A stretch of DNA of 64,000 nt from Malus domestica (taxonomy: Eukaryota > Streptophyta > Magnoliopsida > Rosales > Rosaceae). The position numbers were made by a program, and so were the translations under genes. The notes below the pieces were generated by a model. It did not search any database. It worked only from the letters and a program-made list of their open reading frames with translations, and was not told the DNA's origin. The stretch covers positions 26,537,501-26,601,500 of the forward strand of contig NC_091677.1 of assembly GCF_042453785.1 (NCBI RefSeq). The letters run 5' to 3'. This document shows positions 1 through 14,910 of the stretch, piece after piece (position 1 is the first letter of the stretch; each line of letters starts with the position of its first letter).

Positions 1-1227
1 ATTTGTTTTGTATGAGTTATCTGGGTTGTTCATGAGAAGAAATTTTTAGTTGTGATGGGAACATAAATAATACATTATGTGTTTTTATACAAATAGTGAA
101 AAGTTTTAATTTTTAAGTTATTAACTTTTTAACACACATAACTCATTATATATATATAAAGATACGTAATGTATCATCTCGTGTAACGATTACACTGAAA
201 AATCTCTTCTCGGTGAGTTGATTTACTTTTTACTTTTTATGGGGTGGTGGGAGGTGGAAATGTCAGGTATACGGCGAAAGTCAGAGGCAGAATCCAAAAT
301 ATAAATTTATTTCTCGTGAATTAGGCAGCTACAGACAGAAAGCAAGAGAGAGAAAGGAACCCACTACGAACGTGATGCAGTTGGGTAAGTTTATTTTCTA
401 TTTTCTAATACTCCGCGTTTTCACTTTTTTGGGCTCAAAGTCAATTATACTAGTTTTGGTTCCAACCACAGTAGAATATTTGCTCTTAGATTAGCAATTT
501 TTCTTCAATATTTCGGAAAGTATTTTTGTTCACCGTTAAATGATAGTAATGCTCATTACTTTACTTAAGTGAATATGAAAATGCTCACCTCCTATTATGT
601 AAAGATTTAGGAGTAAAGTTAGTTTTCATTGAAAAAAAAAAAAAAAAAAAAAACCTCAACCCAAGAAGAACTAAAAATATGAATATACCCTAAAAAGAAT
701 TATTTATTCCTAAAAAGCGGTCTGCATCACGGATGTGATTCATTTTAGTTAATCGGCGGTAGAGTAACACAAGTGTTACATTGTTTTTTTTTTTCTCGTG
801 ACAAATTCTTGAGTAGAAATTTATGTGGCAATTGGAGAATAGACAATTGTCAACCTATGTATATGTAAAGAGTTTGACGAAGACTTGAAAATTTGGAGGT
901 CGTAGAAGGAAAGGGGTGGCAAGAATGTGCTATTTACACATCTTATTTTACTTCTCATACATCATTTATTAATTTTTTTTCGTTGATTTTTTTCAATTCA
1001 TCTGATCCGACAGTCAAAAATTAAAAAAACACGTGAAAAGTAAAATATATGTGTAGATATCATATCCCGGATGGCAATTGTGGAAAGCAAATATCGAAGC
1101 AACATGAAGAATAATAAATGAGATAAGCCTCCACTTTTGATGGTCTCACACTCTTTCTTTGCTTTGTGTACGTTTTTGAAACTTCTGCCAAGCTTCCCAT
1201 AAAGTGAAGCACAAGCATAATGCGACT
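1..1227. other. Intergenic, no gene seen
   Basis: AT-rich sequence with short open frames only, none resembling a known protein. There is a run of about 22 A at roughly 631-652, which could be the tail of an old retroposon, but I see no paired target-site duplication. Confidence 0.5.
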
Positions 1228-1411
1228 TTATGATGTTCATAATTAGCAGAAAGACAAATACACTATGTCATAATTAACAACAATGATAATTGTGGTCAAT
1301 TAACGAGCCATTGGACTATTTTATGATGTTCATAATTAGCGGAAAGACAAATACACTTTGTCATAATTAACAACGATAATTGTGGTTAATTAACAAGGAA
1401 TTGGGCTAAGT
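1228..1411. repeat. Two-copy tandem repeat, 93-bp period
   Basis: A unit beginning TTATGATGTTCATAATTAGC occurs at 1228 and again, nearly identical, at 1321. Both contain the stretches AAAGACAAATACACT and GTCATAATTAAC. The second copy lacks a few bases inside. It is a simple local duplication with no coding potential. Confidence 0.85.
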
Positions 1412-1430
1412 AAATAAAAAGTTAATAATG

Positions 1431-1631
1431 TTTTTTTTTTCTTAAAATGAGTACCTGTTAGTGGCTTCATCACGGCGGTCCATCTTTTCGGAGGTCGAAA
1501 AAATTCACAAGGGCATTTCAACCTTCCTTGACAACCATTATGAGATTTACCAGCACTAAAAATTGAACTTAGAACGTACTGTATGGAATACTGGAATTCG
1601 TCCCAACCACTGAGCTATCCCGTAGTGATTG
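1431..1631 (-). mobile_element. tRNA-derived SINE with target-site duplication
   Basis: Read on the minus strand the element starts near 1631 with a tRNA-like head (GGATAGCTCAGTGG, an A-box match), has a weak B-box (AAGTTCAATTT) about 70 bases later and ends in a poly(A) tract, seen as T11 at 1431-1441 on the plus strand. AAAGTTAATAATG at 1418-1430 and AAAGTTAATAACG at 1632-1644 form a 13-bp target-site duplication with one mismatch. Head, tail and duplication together make this a retroposed SINE rather than a functional tRNA gene. Confidence 0.75.
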
Positions 1632-1644
1632 AAAGTTAATAACG

Positions 1645-2898
1645 TTGAGATAAAAGAAGAATAATTTCAACTTAAGTAAGATCGTCTGATTATTCGTAAA
1701 TCATTTGTCATATAAACATGCGATTTTTCTAGTTGTATTCTTGTTACAACTAATCTCATTTGATCATATCTGATATGAGAGTTGATCTAATCGCATTTCC
1801 CTCGTGACCAAGCAAGTGTAGTGTTTTGAATTTGAAATTGTTTTGAAGGTGATAAATGTAACGAAGGGGGCTAGCTGGCATTGAATGATGAATCATGGAG
1901 GTCAGCGAGGCATTGAAACAAGAAACGAGGAGAGACTATGCAGTCTGTCTGATGCCTCAGCCCTCTCTCAGACCCTCAGAAATAGCTTCTTCTTTTTCTT
2001 TTAAATTTTATTTTTTATTAAATTATTGGATTTTGTACCTAAATTTGTTTCTCCTCCTGGTCTCTGAGGTTTCTTGGTTGTTTGCGTGAAGTTTCCCCTT
2101 TGACATTTAGGCAAAAATAATAACGTTTGTTACAGCCTTCTCTATAATTTTCCGTTCTTTCTTTTGACTTCGTTTTGGTGTAACTGACATTAAACAAGTT
2201 CGTGTTATCCTATCGTGATTCAATAGCATATAATTTTGATAAAAATTTTACACATAATAATATATTATTGATCTAAAACGTTACGTGACTGTAAATCTAA
2301 TTCATGTGAGTCATCTGAACGATGATTTCAGTATTCTAGTTTGTTTACTTCACTCTTCTTCCTCCTCTGTACGCGGTTTGTGGATTGCCTTGTTGGGTTG
2401 GTTTTGTCTTGTGTACTTTTTGACGTTTGTAGTTTTCGTGTTTTAGTGGAAGTCTTCCCTGCCAACCTCCTAATTTGCTCAATTTCTACTCCCTCTCCGC
2501 TCTCCCACTTCTAAATTTTCTTTCCTATTTTCTACTTCAATTTCCCCTTCATATGAATGCCAAATTAACAAGCAAGAAAATAGTTGATTGATTGAGAATT
2601 TCAACGACATGGGATCGATAGTTCAGTTTGATATTTATGTTACTGTTACATACATGGAAAGTGGAAAGATAGTTTTCTAGCCAAAAAAACAAATTTGATG
2701 AATGTACCATTGTTGCAACTGTTTGGGCACGGTTTTTACACCTGAGCCAAATATTACAATATATATATATAATTATTATTAGCACTTCAAAAATTTCATT
2801 TTATAGTCTCTACAATTGTATTTTTCTTTCTAATTATAGAAAGTTTGGAGTGCCAAATGAGATTTTTGGAATGCTAATAACAATTTCCTACATATATA
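1645..2898. other. Intergenic, no gene seen
   Basis: AT-rich sequence without a convincing open frame. The 64-codon frame near 1895 has no recognisable domain and runs into low-complexity T-rich sequence. Confidence 0.4.
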
Positions 2899-3385
2899 AT
2901 ATAATATATTTAGAGGCGAGCCTTCGTGTAATGGAAAAGTTGCTTCTTTTCAAAAAAAAGAAAGTTCGAAAGAATTGAATTTTTTTTTAGATTGGATGCG
3001 ATTACTAATTTATGATCTGGTATGTACATAATGAAAACTTCATTCTCGATTCTACGAGAATTATTATAAAAATCTTTCATTTGCTTCTCTTCAATGGCAG
3101 TTTTATTTTCCCATAAGGTGTCCTAATTTTTGGCCTAATTCTTCTTCTGATGATCGATTCAACCTTTTCGGAAAATTTCCAAACGAACAATTTTAACGAA
3201 ATCTTGCAATTTCTTATTTTCCTATGTTCAAATGTATAATATAATATATTTAGAGACAAGCTTTCGTGTAATGAAAAAGTTTTTGCTTTGTGACCGAAAG
3301 GTCACCGGTTCGAATTGTGAAAACAGTTTTTTTGCAAAATAAAGATAAGACTGCATACGATAAACGTTCCTCTTAGTCCCGTAAA
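2899..3385 (+). mobile_element. Au-type SINE (3235-3385) and a partial second copy (2899-3040)
   Basis: The copy at about 3235-3385 reads like the plant Au SINE: A-box region CTTTCGTGTAATG, B-box GGTTCGAATTG at about 3308, then a segment ending in GACTGCATACGATAAACG, where Au elements carry a similar block. A partial copy lies at 2899-3040. Both are preceded by the same AT motif (AATATAATATATTTAGAG), so the duplicated block is larger than the SINE head and may reflect local duplication. The family call is from memory. Confidence 0.6.
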
Positions 3386-4207
3386 CTTGGAAAGCTTGTT
3401 GGCTTGGAGTGTGAACCAGTGAAAAGAGATTTCATTCATTGAAAAAACTGGACAAAAGATTACAAGTGATGATAAAAGGGGAACAAAAAGATGAGAGACT
3501 TTGTCCAGTATCGGAAAGCAACAAAGATATAATCCAAGGGGGCTCATTCTGCTTGGTTGCCAAACCCATTGATGTTATTAATATTTTGTTTAAAGTTAAT
3601 ATAATGGGTTGAAAATTAGGTGTTGGTTTATTATTTAATTTAGAAAACTCATAGCCTAATTATTTAATTTACACTAAAAATGATTTGATTTAACATCATG
3701 TCTCACTGATATTATCTCTAACTTAACCATCTATTACCAGTTGTAAGGTTTTTTACTCGGTATAATAGTATTGTTGAACCTGTCACATACTAACTATATA
3801 TTATTTTGTTATATGTCCAAGGTTATTCTTCAACAAAAAATACACCAAATGTTATTGTTGGTTTTTTGTCAAAAATTACCCACTGTGTCACTCAACACAA
3901 TCTATTGGTAAATTGGCACGATGCGAGAAAGATATAGGGTTGCAACACAAACAAAAGTGTTTAGGGAAAGAGATTTGGAACAAAAACACTTATGTGGACA
4001 TTGGGGCTTAAACTTACCACTAGATTGTGCTGAGTGACACTATCCATCACTCAAAATTTGTCACGTGGTAAGTTTTGAGTATAGTTTTTATCACATAATT
4101 GTATTTAAAGAGGGCTAGAAAAAGATTACATTTTCAGAGTAGGGTTAAATTTGACTGGTGCGTTTGTAAAAGGACTACTAAAGCTATATTCCTTTTCTCT
4201 TTTGGTC
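3386..4207. other. Intergenic, no gene seen
   Basis: AT-rich sequence; I found no coding frame, clear repeat or RNA gene. Confidence 0.4.
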
Positions 4208-4216
4208 TTTATAAAG

Positions 4217-4417
4217 GGAAGATGATCATGTCCGGATCTCTCCTATCAAGGGTCTAGGATCAAGTGATCCGGGACAGTTGAATTTTGATCCAACGGCTAA
4301 TTATTATTATAACTTTTAGAGGGACTTCTTATTTGTAACCGTTGGATCAAATTTCAACGGTCCGAATCACTTAATCCTGGACTTTTGATGGGAGAGAACT
4401 GGACCGGATCCTCTTCC
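4217..4417. mobile_element. Foldback MITE with 9-bp TSD (Mutator-like)
   Basis: A 201-bp element whose two halves pair for about 90 bases: the left end GGAAGATGATCATGTCCGG matches the reverse complement of the right end. It is flanked by a perfect 9-bp duplication, TTTATAAAG, at 4208-4216 and 4418-4426. Long inverted repeats with a 9-bp duplication fit a non-autonomous Mutator-like element. It has no coding capacity. Confidence 0.85.
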
Positions 4418-4559
4418 TTTATAAAGATTTATGCTTCAAATTGATAGCATTTCAGCTTTCTAAGTTCCAGATAACCTTAAAAATTGTGCTTATTCTCTTC
4501 CCTTAAGCATATATGCTACTATTTTCATTAGCTAGGTTCCCTGTTATTTCTTATTAACC

Positions 4560-5226
4560 ACAGACCGAACACTTGTCGAGTCCGTGGCCATTGGTGACTA
4601 TCAACGGTGGAGATTCGACGACGGCTGCTTTAGAGTTTGATACTCCTCAATCACCAGAGAACAATATATCTACATTATCCTTCTGCAAAGTCAAAAGGTC
4701 ACCTATCATATATATATGTCATCTGTTTGGATTCCCAGAAAGCATGGTAGATGATTGCCGGGGGAACAATTTAATCAATTGAACCATGTGTTATGCATGT
4801 AGAGGACAGTATCATTGCAGATGATGAGTGGGTTGAGAACTAATTTAACATTCGTTTGGAATATTTTTTGTGAAAATGTTTTCAGGTTTGAAAAGCACTT
4901 AAAGCGTATTTTAAAAGAAAGAGCAATTATGTGCGCTTAATATAGGCACATAAGTGGTTGCCAAAAGCACTTGGGACTAATGACTGCTTTTTATTCTGAA
5001 ATTTGTATACATACATATCACAGTACTGTATTATACCAAACAAACGAGACCTCCACTTAAGAAAACCATTGACATTATTTCTCTGCAGCCAAACTATGCA
5101 TCAGATGGATTTGAGAAAATCAAATCGCTGAAAGAGACGACTGGGAGGGACATGGAAGAACATATCAATCGACGAACCATGTATTGTCAAGAGCAGATTG
5201 TCAGGGGCAAGATATTCCTGCATTTG
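4560..5226 (+). pseudogene. Possible gene remnant, two exon-like open blocks
   Basis: After an acceptor-like AACCACAG at about 4555-4562 the frame is open for about 70 codons (contains DSTTAALEFDTPQSPEN) to a stop near 4782. A second open block follows TTTCTCTGCAG at about 5090, runs 51 codons (contains FEKIKSLKETTGRDMEEH) and stops at about 5244. The composition looks like plant coding sequence, but I recognise no family, see no start exon, and the two blocks are not joined by obvious splice sites. It could be a decayed 3' end of a gene or chance frames. Confidence 0.25.
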
Positions 5227-5375
5227 GTGCAAACAAAGAATTGATCCTCGAGTTGCGATTTATTTTGCTCCCATATGTCCTATGGAAATCTGCGCAAGGG
5301 AGAACCCATCATCCCAAAGCTAAGCAAGAAAGGAAGACAGAAAACTTTTAAGGTAAAGGAAGTGAGAAGAGTACA

Positions 5376-9006
<3,631 letters not shown>

Positions 9007-9582
9007 GTATTGTGGCGATAAAAATAATCAACAAAATTATGGAGATGACACATGGATCTTTAGGTTAAAATGACAAAATTACTCTCGAGGCATACTAGAA
9101 TTCTTAGGCACATGCAACGGACAATAACGGCTCGATCAAGAAAGAGTTAAAGGTGTTCAAAATGATATTTATTCAAATCTTTCTCATCACTCCTCATCAA
9201 ATCCTTATTCAAAAGGAAACTCCTAAAACTTCCAATTTAATTTGGGATCAATTACCATGCTAATTGTAAGATATTATTTCACATAATATCTTGCAATTAT
9301 TTTCCAATTACACCATATATGGCTGGCCATTATTCTCCAAAGAGGGTCAGCCATCCTTCTATAAATACCCATCTTATCCCACTAAAATGGAGGGTCATAT
9401 GCTACCCATAAACTCTTAAACACATTCTTTTCAGAATTCTAACTTTGGCATCGAAGATTCTTTGGCCAAAGTCCCCCACATTCATCATGTGCGCTTGAGG
9501 CTTTTGGCCTTAATCGAAGGTGTGATTATTTTACAGGTGCATTTTCATCAAAGGAAAAGACGGCGAAAAATTGCATTCACAA
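9007..9582 (+). mobile_element. LTR of a Gypsy-like retrotransposon (left boundary uncertain)
   Basis: LTR-like features are a TATA box (TATAAATA at 9360-9367), a pyrimidine-rich leader, and an end at TTGCATTCACAA followed by ATTGGTGCTTTCATTGAGAG (9583-9602), a motif I associate with the primer-binding region of plant Gypsy elements. The left boundary at 9007 (TGTATTG) is a guess; no target duplication was found because the right LTR is missing. Confidence 0.5.
9360..9367 (+). promoter_or_regulatory. TATA box of the LTR
   Basis: TATAAATA inside the putative LTR, about 220 bases before the LTR end, placed as expected for retroelement transcription start. Confidence 0.4.
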
Positions 9583-11412
9583 ATTGGTGCTTTCATTGAG
9601 AGTTTAATTCACACGCTCGAAGAAGACTCTCGCATTCAAAGTTTCTCATTTCTTGTTCATTCGTAAATTTTTCATACATTCTTATTCCTAGAATTTTTTT
9701 TAATTCTTTGAATAGACGTAGGAGAAAAATACAATGGCGGGAAATTCGAAAACCACAACGAATGAAACTTCCTACATTCAAAGATCCGGATTAAATGATG
9801 GAAGACGCGATGTAGACCCACCACGACGATTCATAAGGCTCACCGCAACAAGAGGAGTAACCTTGCCACCACGGAGCATCACCACCATGGCAACCACAGC
9901 AATTGTCGTGGCAGTGGAGAGTGGCAACAACCCAAGACTCGTAAACCCATGATGCAACGCAAGCCCAAGCCGCGCTGAGAAGAGGAAAAGCCCGCTCGCG
10001 CACCCCAATGGCTCAGCCCACACTCATGATCCGGCCCATGCCCACAATCCGACCCGCACCTGCGGTCCAACTCATTCTCATGGCTTGCCTAGCTACCCAG
10101 ACTTGTTCAACTGTCCCCGTTTCAGATTTTCAAACCGACAATTGAACCGGGGGTATTTTCACCCCATTTTCTGCAGATTTGACATATCTCAACTCAAATC
10201 TCGCGCCTGGAGTCAATTGCAATTCCACTACTCAAAGAGACGTATACCGTCCAAGCTATTCCATCTTAAATGGCGAACAACACTTGTCTGGACAAGTCAT
10301 AAAATTAACAAGCGCCCTTGCGCAGTAGACGACCTTTTGTAATTCAGCTTTTGCAACGCACCTAGATGCAGCGTGCCCCAGATGAGGTATCCCAAAGTAA
10401 GACAAGGGCAGACGATGAACATTTCCAACAGCGTCCCAGCAAGCAGCCTTTCGACCATTCACAAACCAAGCATTCTGACAGTGTACACTCTCGTCTGGGC
10501 CCCTAAGATAGCATATACTCTTGTCTTAGCACACGGAGGAGCGTACACTCCCGGTTAGGCCCACGGATGAGCATATATTCACAGTTGGGGCCACATTTCG
10601 ATAATCAACATAGACAACCTTCCAGGTGAAGTGTTCATTCGTGGCTAGGCCTGCAATGAGCATCATCCACTTCACATCGGAGTATGCAGCACATCAGACG
10701 GAGAGAAGCAGTCACTCAATCCGGCTCAAGTTCAACGGGCTGCCTGCAAGTAACCCACTCACCTACCAGGAATGTACCACATGCACTGCAACATCGACAT
10801 AAACGAGCCGAGCACAAGGAAGAACAACCTAGACCAACAGGTCACAACTGAGGGTAGCCGGAAGCTCTGCTGCCCCAGAGAGGCAATTTCAGGAAGTTGA
10901 GAGGCTTCTGACCCGCACGATTTTGTGGTTTCCAATGCAACAAAGCTACTGACAAAGTGCTCCGACAAGACATAACCAACATAAATAGGTCACCTTTCAT
11001 TGACAAGATCGAGCAAATGGAACCACCCCAAATACATTAGAGGATACAATGATTACTTTTGTTTCAACAAACGCATCAACTCAGCCTAATCACACACTGA
11101 AGGCAGACAGGTATTAGAAGGACACACTGGCCCAACCACCAAAAACCAGGGGCATGTCTTTTTTTCATCACAACTTCACGCTCAAAGTCGTGCCTACCTG
11201 CTCCACGGCCCCCGGCCACCCTTGATCTGTTACCATGGCTCCCAGCCTTGTCGATCTTGCACCACAGCTCCCAGTCGTGCCACCTTGCGGCTCCTATCTG
11301 AACCGACCAAGCCGACGTTACTTCAAACTTCAAAGCATCCAACGACGGAGCAGAATACGAGGCCTTGCTAGCAGCCTATACTAGCGAAAGACTTAGTGGT
11401 GAAGAAGCTTGC
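9583..11412 (+). pseudogene. Gutted Gypsy internal region (gag start, RNase H scrap)
   Basis: Downstream of the LTR an ATG at 9734 opens a 72-codon frame (MAGNSKTTTNETSYIQRSG) in the place where gag should begin, but it soon stops. The middle is non-coding. Near 11340 one frame reads SNDGAEYEALLAAYTSERLS, matching the RNase H block (typically NNEAEYEALIAGL) of Ty3/Gypsy polyproteins. Protease, reverse transcriptase, integrase and the right LTR are absent. This is an old internally deleted copy or a large non-autonomous derivative that kept scraps of an autonomous parent. Confidence 0.55.
10480..10599 (+). repeat. 30-bp minisatellite, four copies
   Basis: Units start at 10480, 10510, 10540 and 10570 with AGTGTACACT, AGCATATACT, AGCGTACACT and AGCATATATT. 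The later half of each unit is a G/C-rich variant of TCTGGGCCC. The array lies inside the defective Gypsy-like element. Confidence 0.8.
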
Positions 11413-12215
11413 AATCCATTCAGATTATTTGTTGAAAGGAAGTTGAAGTTTAACTTTAGAATAATACTTAGCTACTTAAAAATGAGTAAAAGTTTCTACT
11501 CAAAATTGTTCATTGTAGATATATAGAATTTCGTGTCTATGATCAGAACCGTTTATATTATAAATCACTCTACAAATATCGTCTATACTAAAAATCAATT
11601 AAAAATTAAGGTTGTTTAGTCATCGGACTATATTACGAACCATCTATTCATTTGTTACAATAAATTGACTAAACGACTTTAGTTTTAATTCATTTTTTGC
11701 ATATATGATTTTTTTTTTTTTTTTTTGTAGATATGATTTTTACAGAGTGATTCATAATATGAACGATTCTGATCACAAGTACGAAGCTCTGTTATTCGAA
11801 TACGAAATTTTTTTAGTAGGAGATTATGTTCATCTTTGAGTAGTCTAAGTATTTATTCTTAACTTTATATACAAATCGATATGACGTAAGTGATCTACAA
11901 GTCAGATGGATGCAAAGGCCGCTGTCACTGCATATTAGGAAACGCGCAGTGATGCTTATTAAAGTAGGAATAGAGCAGCTTAGCAACCTTTACCTGCATA
12001 AGATTCAGTTGCACCAATATTTGTTAGTCTTACTTGTCCCAACCATGTCTTTATTTATGAGTATGGTTTTGACAACAATGACTAATTACTTACGAATATA
12101 ATTAACTAGTACTATCCTATTTGGCGGTCATTTATGCTTCTTGGGTGTCATTATAACATATCTGATTGTTAGATGATGATAGTGCTAAGTACTTGTAGTG
12201 ATATTCTATGTTACT
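11413..12215. other. Intergenic, no gene seen
   Basis: AT-rich. The stretch around 11520-11610 reappears roughly inverted around 11690-11780 (GAATTTCG, TTTATATTATAAATCACTCT and their complements), suggesting an old foldback element with arms of about 100 bases. No coding frame is convincing. Confidence 0.4.
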
Positions 12216-12218
12216 TTA

Positions 12219-12503
12219 AGTACCGTTTGGTACGTGGGACGGGACGGGACGGAACGGGACAAGCCGTTTCGTCCCACGTTTGGTGCGCCTAAAAACTGTG
12301 GAACGGGTTGTCCTATATGACGAAATTTGGCTAATTTTTTGTTCCACCTCTTTCCCCTGGAACGACCCGTTCCACATCCGTGGAACACAAATTTATAATA
12401 TTTTATGACAAAATTTCTCCTTATCTTTTTCAATATTTACATCATCTGTTCTGTCCCGTCCCGTCCCATCCTGTTTTGTCCCGTCTGCGTACCAAACGGT
12501 ACC
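12219..12503. mobile_element. Tourist-like MITE, TTA duplication (copy 1 of family)
   Basis: A 285-bp element with terminal inverted repeats AGTACCGTTTGGTACG and CGTACCAAACGGTACC, flanked by TTA at 12216-12218 and 12504-12506. Inside are many GGGAC repeats and a region around a GGAACGACCCGTTCC-like motif. A relative lies at 47023-47312. The 3-bp TWA target duplication and terminal GGTACC fit the PIF/Harbinger (Tourist) class. The left terminal G has mutated to A. Confidence 0.85.
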
Positions 12504-12506
12504 TTA

Positions 12507-13699
12507 GTTTACGAGAAAAAGATCTAAATTTTGAGTGTAAATGAGCGAGGATACAATCTCTACAAAGCCCCAATGTACTGTAGCCACACTCCATGACAAC
12601 ATTGTTACATTGATTAAAAAAAGAGTGAAATAACTAAATGTAAAAGATGCGAAGGAAGACTTTGTCATGAAATGAAGAGATTTTTCAATATGTCCGGCAC
12701 ACAGGATGGTACGCTATATGTCATACAAGTGGAGGAAAGCTTTTTTTTTTTTTTTTTTTTAAGTGTCCCTCTTCTTGTATAATGACATATGATATATGTG
12801 CCCGTATTCTGCACACATTCTCTCCATGAAAAGAGGGCTCCAAATTATTTGTCGATTCTATACGCACACATCTATGCTAACATTGAGTTAAAGTTAGGGC
12901 TAATTAAGTCTCTAACATAATTACCATCACTAAGCAAATACTAATTAATATCACCACACAATCACACCGCCACAGATCTAAAGCGCTAACACAATAATTG
13001 TATCTCACTAAGGAAAAATGCCGATTGCAAGATACATTTTTGACTTTTGCAAAAAGGACATTTTTCACGTCAAAATCATCCAAAACCCTTGCCTGCATAA
13101 AATTTGAACGTATTTGATAACCGAATGGACAACCTTTTAAAAATTAAATAATGGCGACATACCATAAATTATGTGTCGTTATAATTGTGGTAAAAAATAT
13201 GCATCAACATGTTATCAACATATTATCGACAAAAGACGGCCGTCATTTTCGTTGAATTTCTGCGTTCTTATATCGTATACGTGAGACCAACGTCCAACGT
13301 TTCAGAGCTTGTCCACCTTTCCCTTTGGGATATTATTTTGTTAACAGAAGGTCTTAAAATGTCGAAGTGAAAACAAAAAAAAAATCTGTGATAACAGAGA
13401 ATGTTTCGGGTCATCTACTTGGGTCGTCTTATATAAAATTGGGTTTTTGAATCTTATCTGAGGCCTTTGGGCTCGGCCCAACTTGAGCCCGACCTTCATT
13501 TTAGGCCCACTTCAATAGCATCATATGCAGCATCAAACCAAACTAAACTGGAGATTCATGCCTCAACAATTTTAATAGGTGAAGCTACATACACCAGATT
13601 TATGCATTAACTTCGTGTACAAAATAATGTGGCACATTCTACATTATATAAATATATTTTCTCACATCATATGATATCAAAACACAATCTCTCGTCACT
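12507..13699. other. Intergenic, no gene seen
   Basis: AT-rich sequence with a T22 run at about 12740. No gene, RNA or transposon ends identified. Confidence 0.4.
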
Positions 13700-13859
13700 T
13701 AGTATTACGGTCTAGTGATATTCCTCTTCATTTGTAAGTGAGGGATCTTAGGTTCGATTCTCACTAAAAGTGAAATTGAACCACATTATTACTAGCTCAT
13801 TATAAGGCTAAACGCACCCATTTCCCCTTAGTATAGAGAATATTGTTTATTAAAAAAAC
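13700..13859 (+). mobile_element. tRNA-derived SINE (copy 1 of second family)
   Basis: The head TATTACGGTCTAGTGAT resembles an A-box, GGTTCGATTCTC at about 13752 is a good B-box, and the element ends TATTGTTTATTAAAAAAA. A second copy of the same family is at 22988-23149 in the same orientation. No clean target duplication was found. Confidence 0.6.
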
Positions 13860-14862
13860 ACACAAAATCGAACAACACATGCAGATTGTCAAGGTATAAC
13901 TATCAGGAAAAACTTGACGTTTAGAGTCGATAAACTATCAAGATTTTTGAAATGCGTCCGTTATCCTTTTATCCCACAGCAACTTGCCATGTTTTTTCAT
14001 CCAAGTAGTAGTCGCTCTCCTTGCTAGGTGGATTTTGTTTACAAGTAGGGTACTTTGTGTCCTCGAGTGTTGAGGGTTCAAATCCAACTAGCAAGTACGT
14101 GTGCAATGTATGGTGGCCCGTTAGGGTTAGGATAGGTTTGACGTTAAACTACAGCCAGCAAAGCCAACTGGAAAATAAATGGAAGTTAGTAAATCAATAA
14201 CCCAATCGATTCGTCAGAAACTAGGGAACTAGTACTTTTTTTTTGGGGGGGGGGGGGGGGACCAAAAGAGAGCGCAATCGTCTCTTTGAGCAGAAGTGGG
14301 TGGTGAGTCCTTTTAACTCCTAACTGAGCAAGAGTTTTTTGGTGCCCAAAACACCAAAATAACTTACATAGTACAATAATACAGTTATGTAACGTCTTGT
14401 GCTGATGAAATAAGGACATTTGAATGAAAATTTGCACAATGTCTTTATTTTATTGATACGGATACTATTAGAGTGGTGCACACATGTCATATAAGTTATT
14501 CTCTTATATGACACAGAACGCTACAAAACACGAACATATGATATTACTATTTTACTCAAATCATGGTACATGAATTTGTTGACTTTTGTGTATATTTTGT
14601 AATATCGGGATTCTTAATTTAATATGATTTCATGTAAATTAGCTCTTTCCTTGTTGATAGGATTGTAACATCTTATAAATTCCTACTTAAGATATGAATA
14701 GAGACATATAATTATTCCAAAAGAGAAGGGATCTAAATTTATCTTAGCAAAACTACAAGAAACGTTCTTTCGACCTTGTCATCTACACTTCTCAATTCTC
14801 AATTCATTTGAAATGATACACTTCATGAATTATGTTCCCGTTTCTAGTAAAAACTTTTACTC
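13860..14862. other. Intergenic, no gene seen
   Basis: Contains a T8 then about G17 homopolymer near 14236-14260, a place where sequence accuracy is doubtful. A tRNA-like B-box (GGGTTCAAATCC) occurs near 14088 but I could not define a SINE around it. No gene seen. Confidence 0.4.
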
Positions 14863-14910
14863 CTAAGAGCATCTCCAACGCTTCTCTATACCTATCCTCA
14901 CTACCTCACG

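Noticed and set aside
1431-1631. tRNA-like A- and B-boxes as a true tRNA gene
   Set aside because: No acceptor stem or anticodon arm can be folded; the poly(A) tail and target duplication mark a SINE. The same applies at 3235, 13700 and 22988.
9778-10070. Several overlapping minus-strand frames
   Set aside because: No similarity, GC-rich retroelement interior, and the sense direction of the element is plus.
14236-14260. T8G17 homopolymer as a functional G-quadruplex
   Set aside because: A single long G run is more likely slippage or sequence error, and nothing nearby supports a role.
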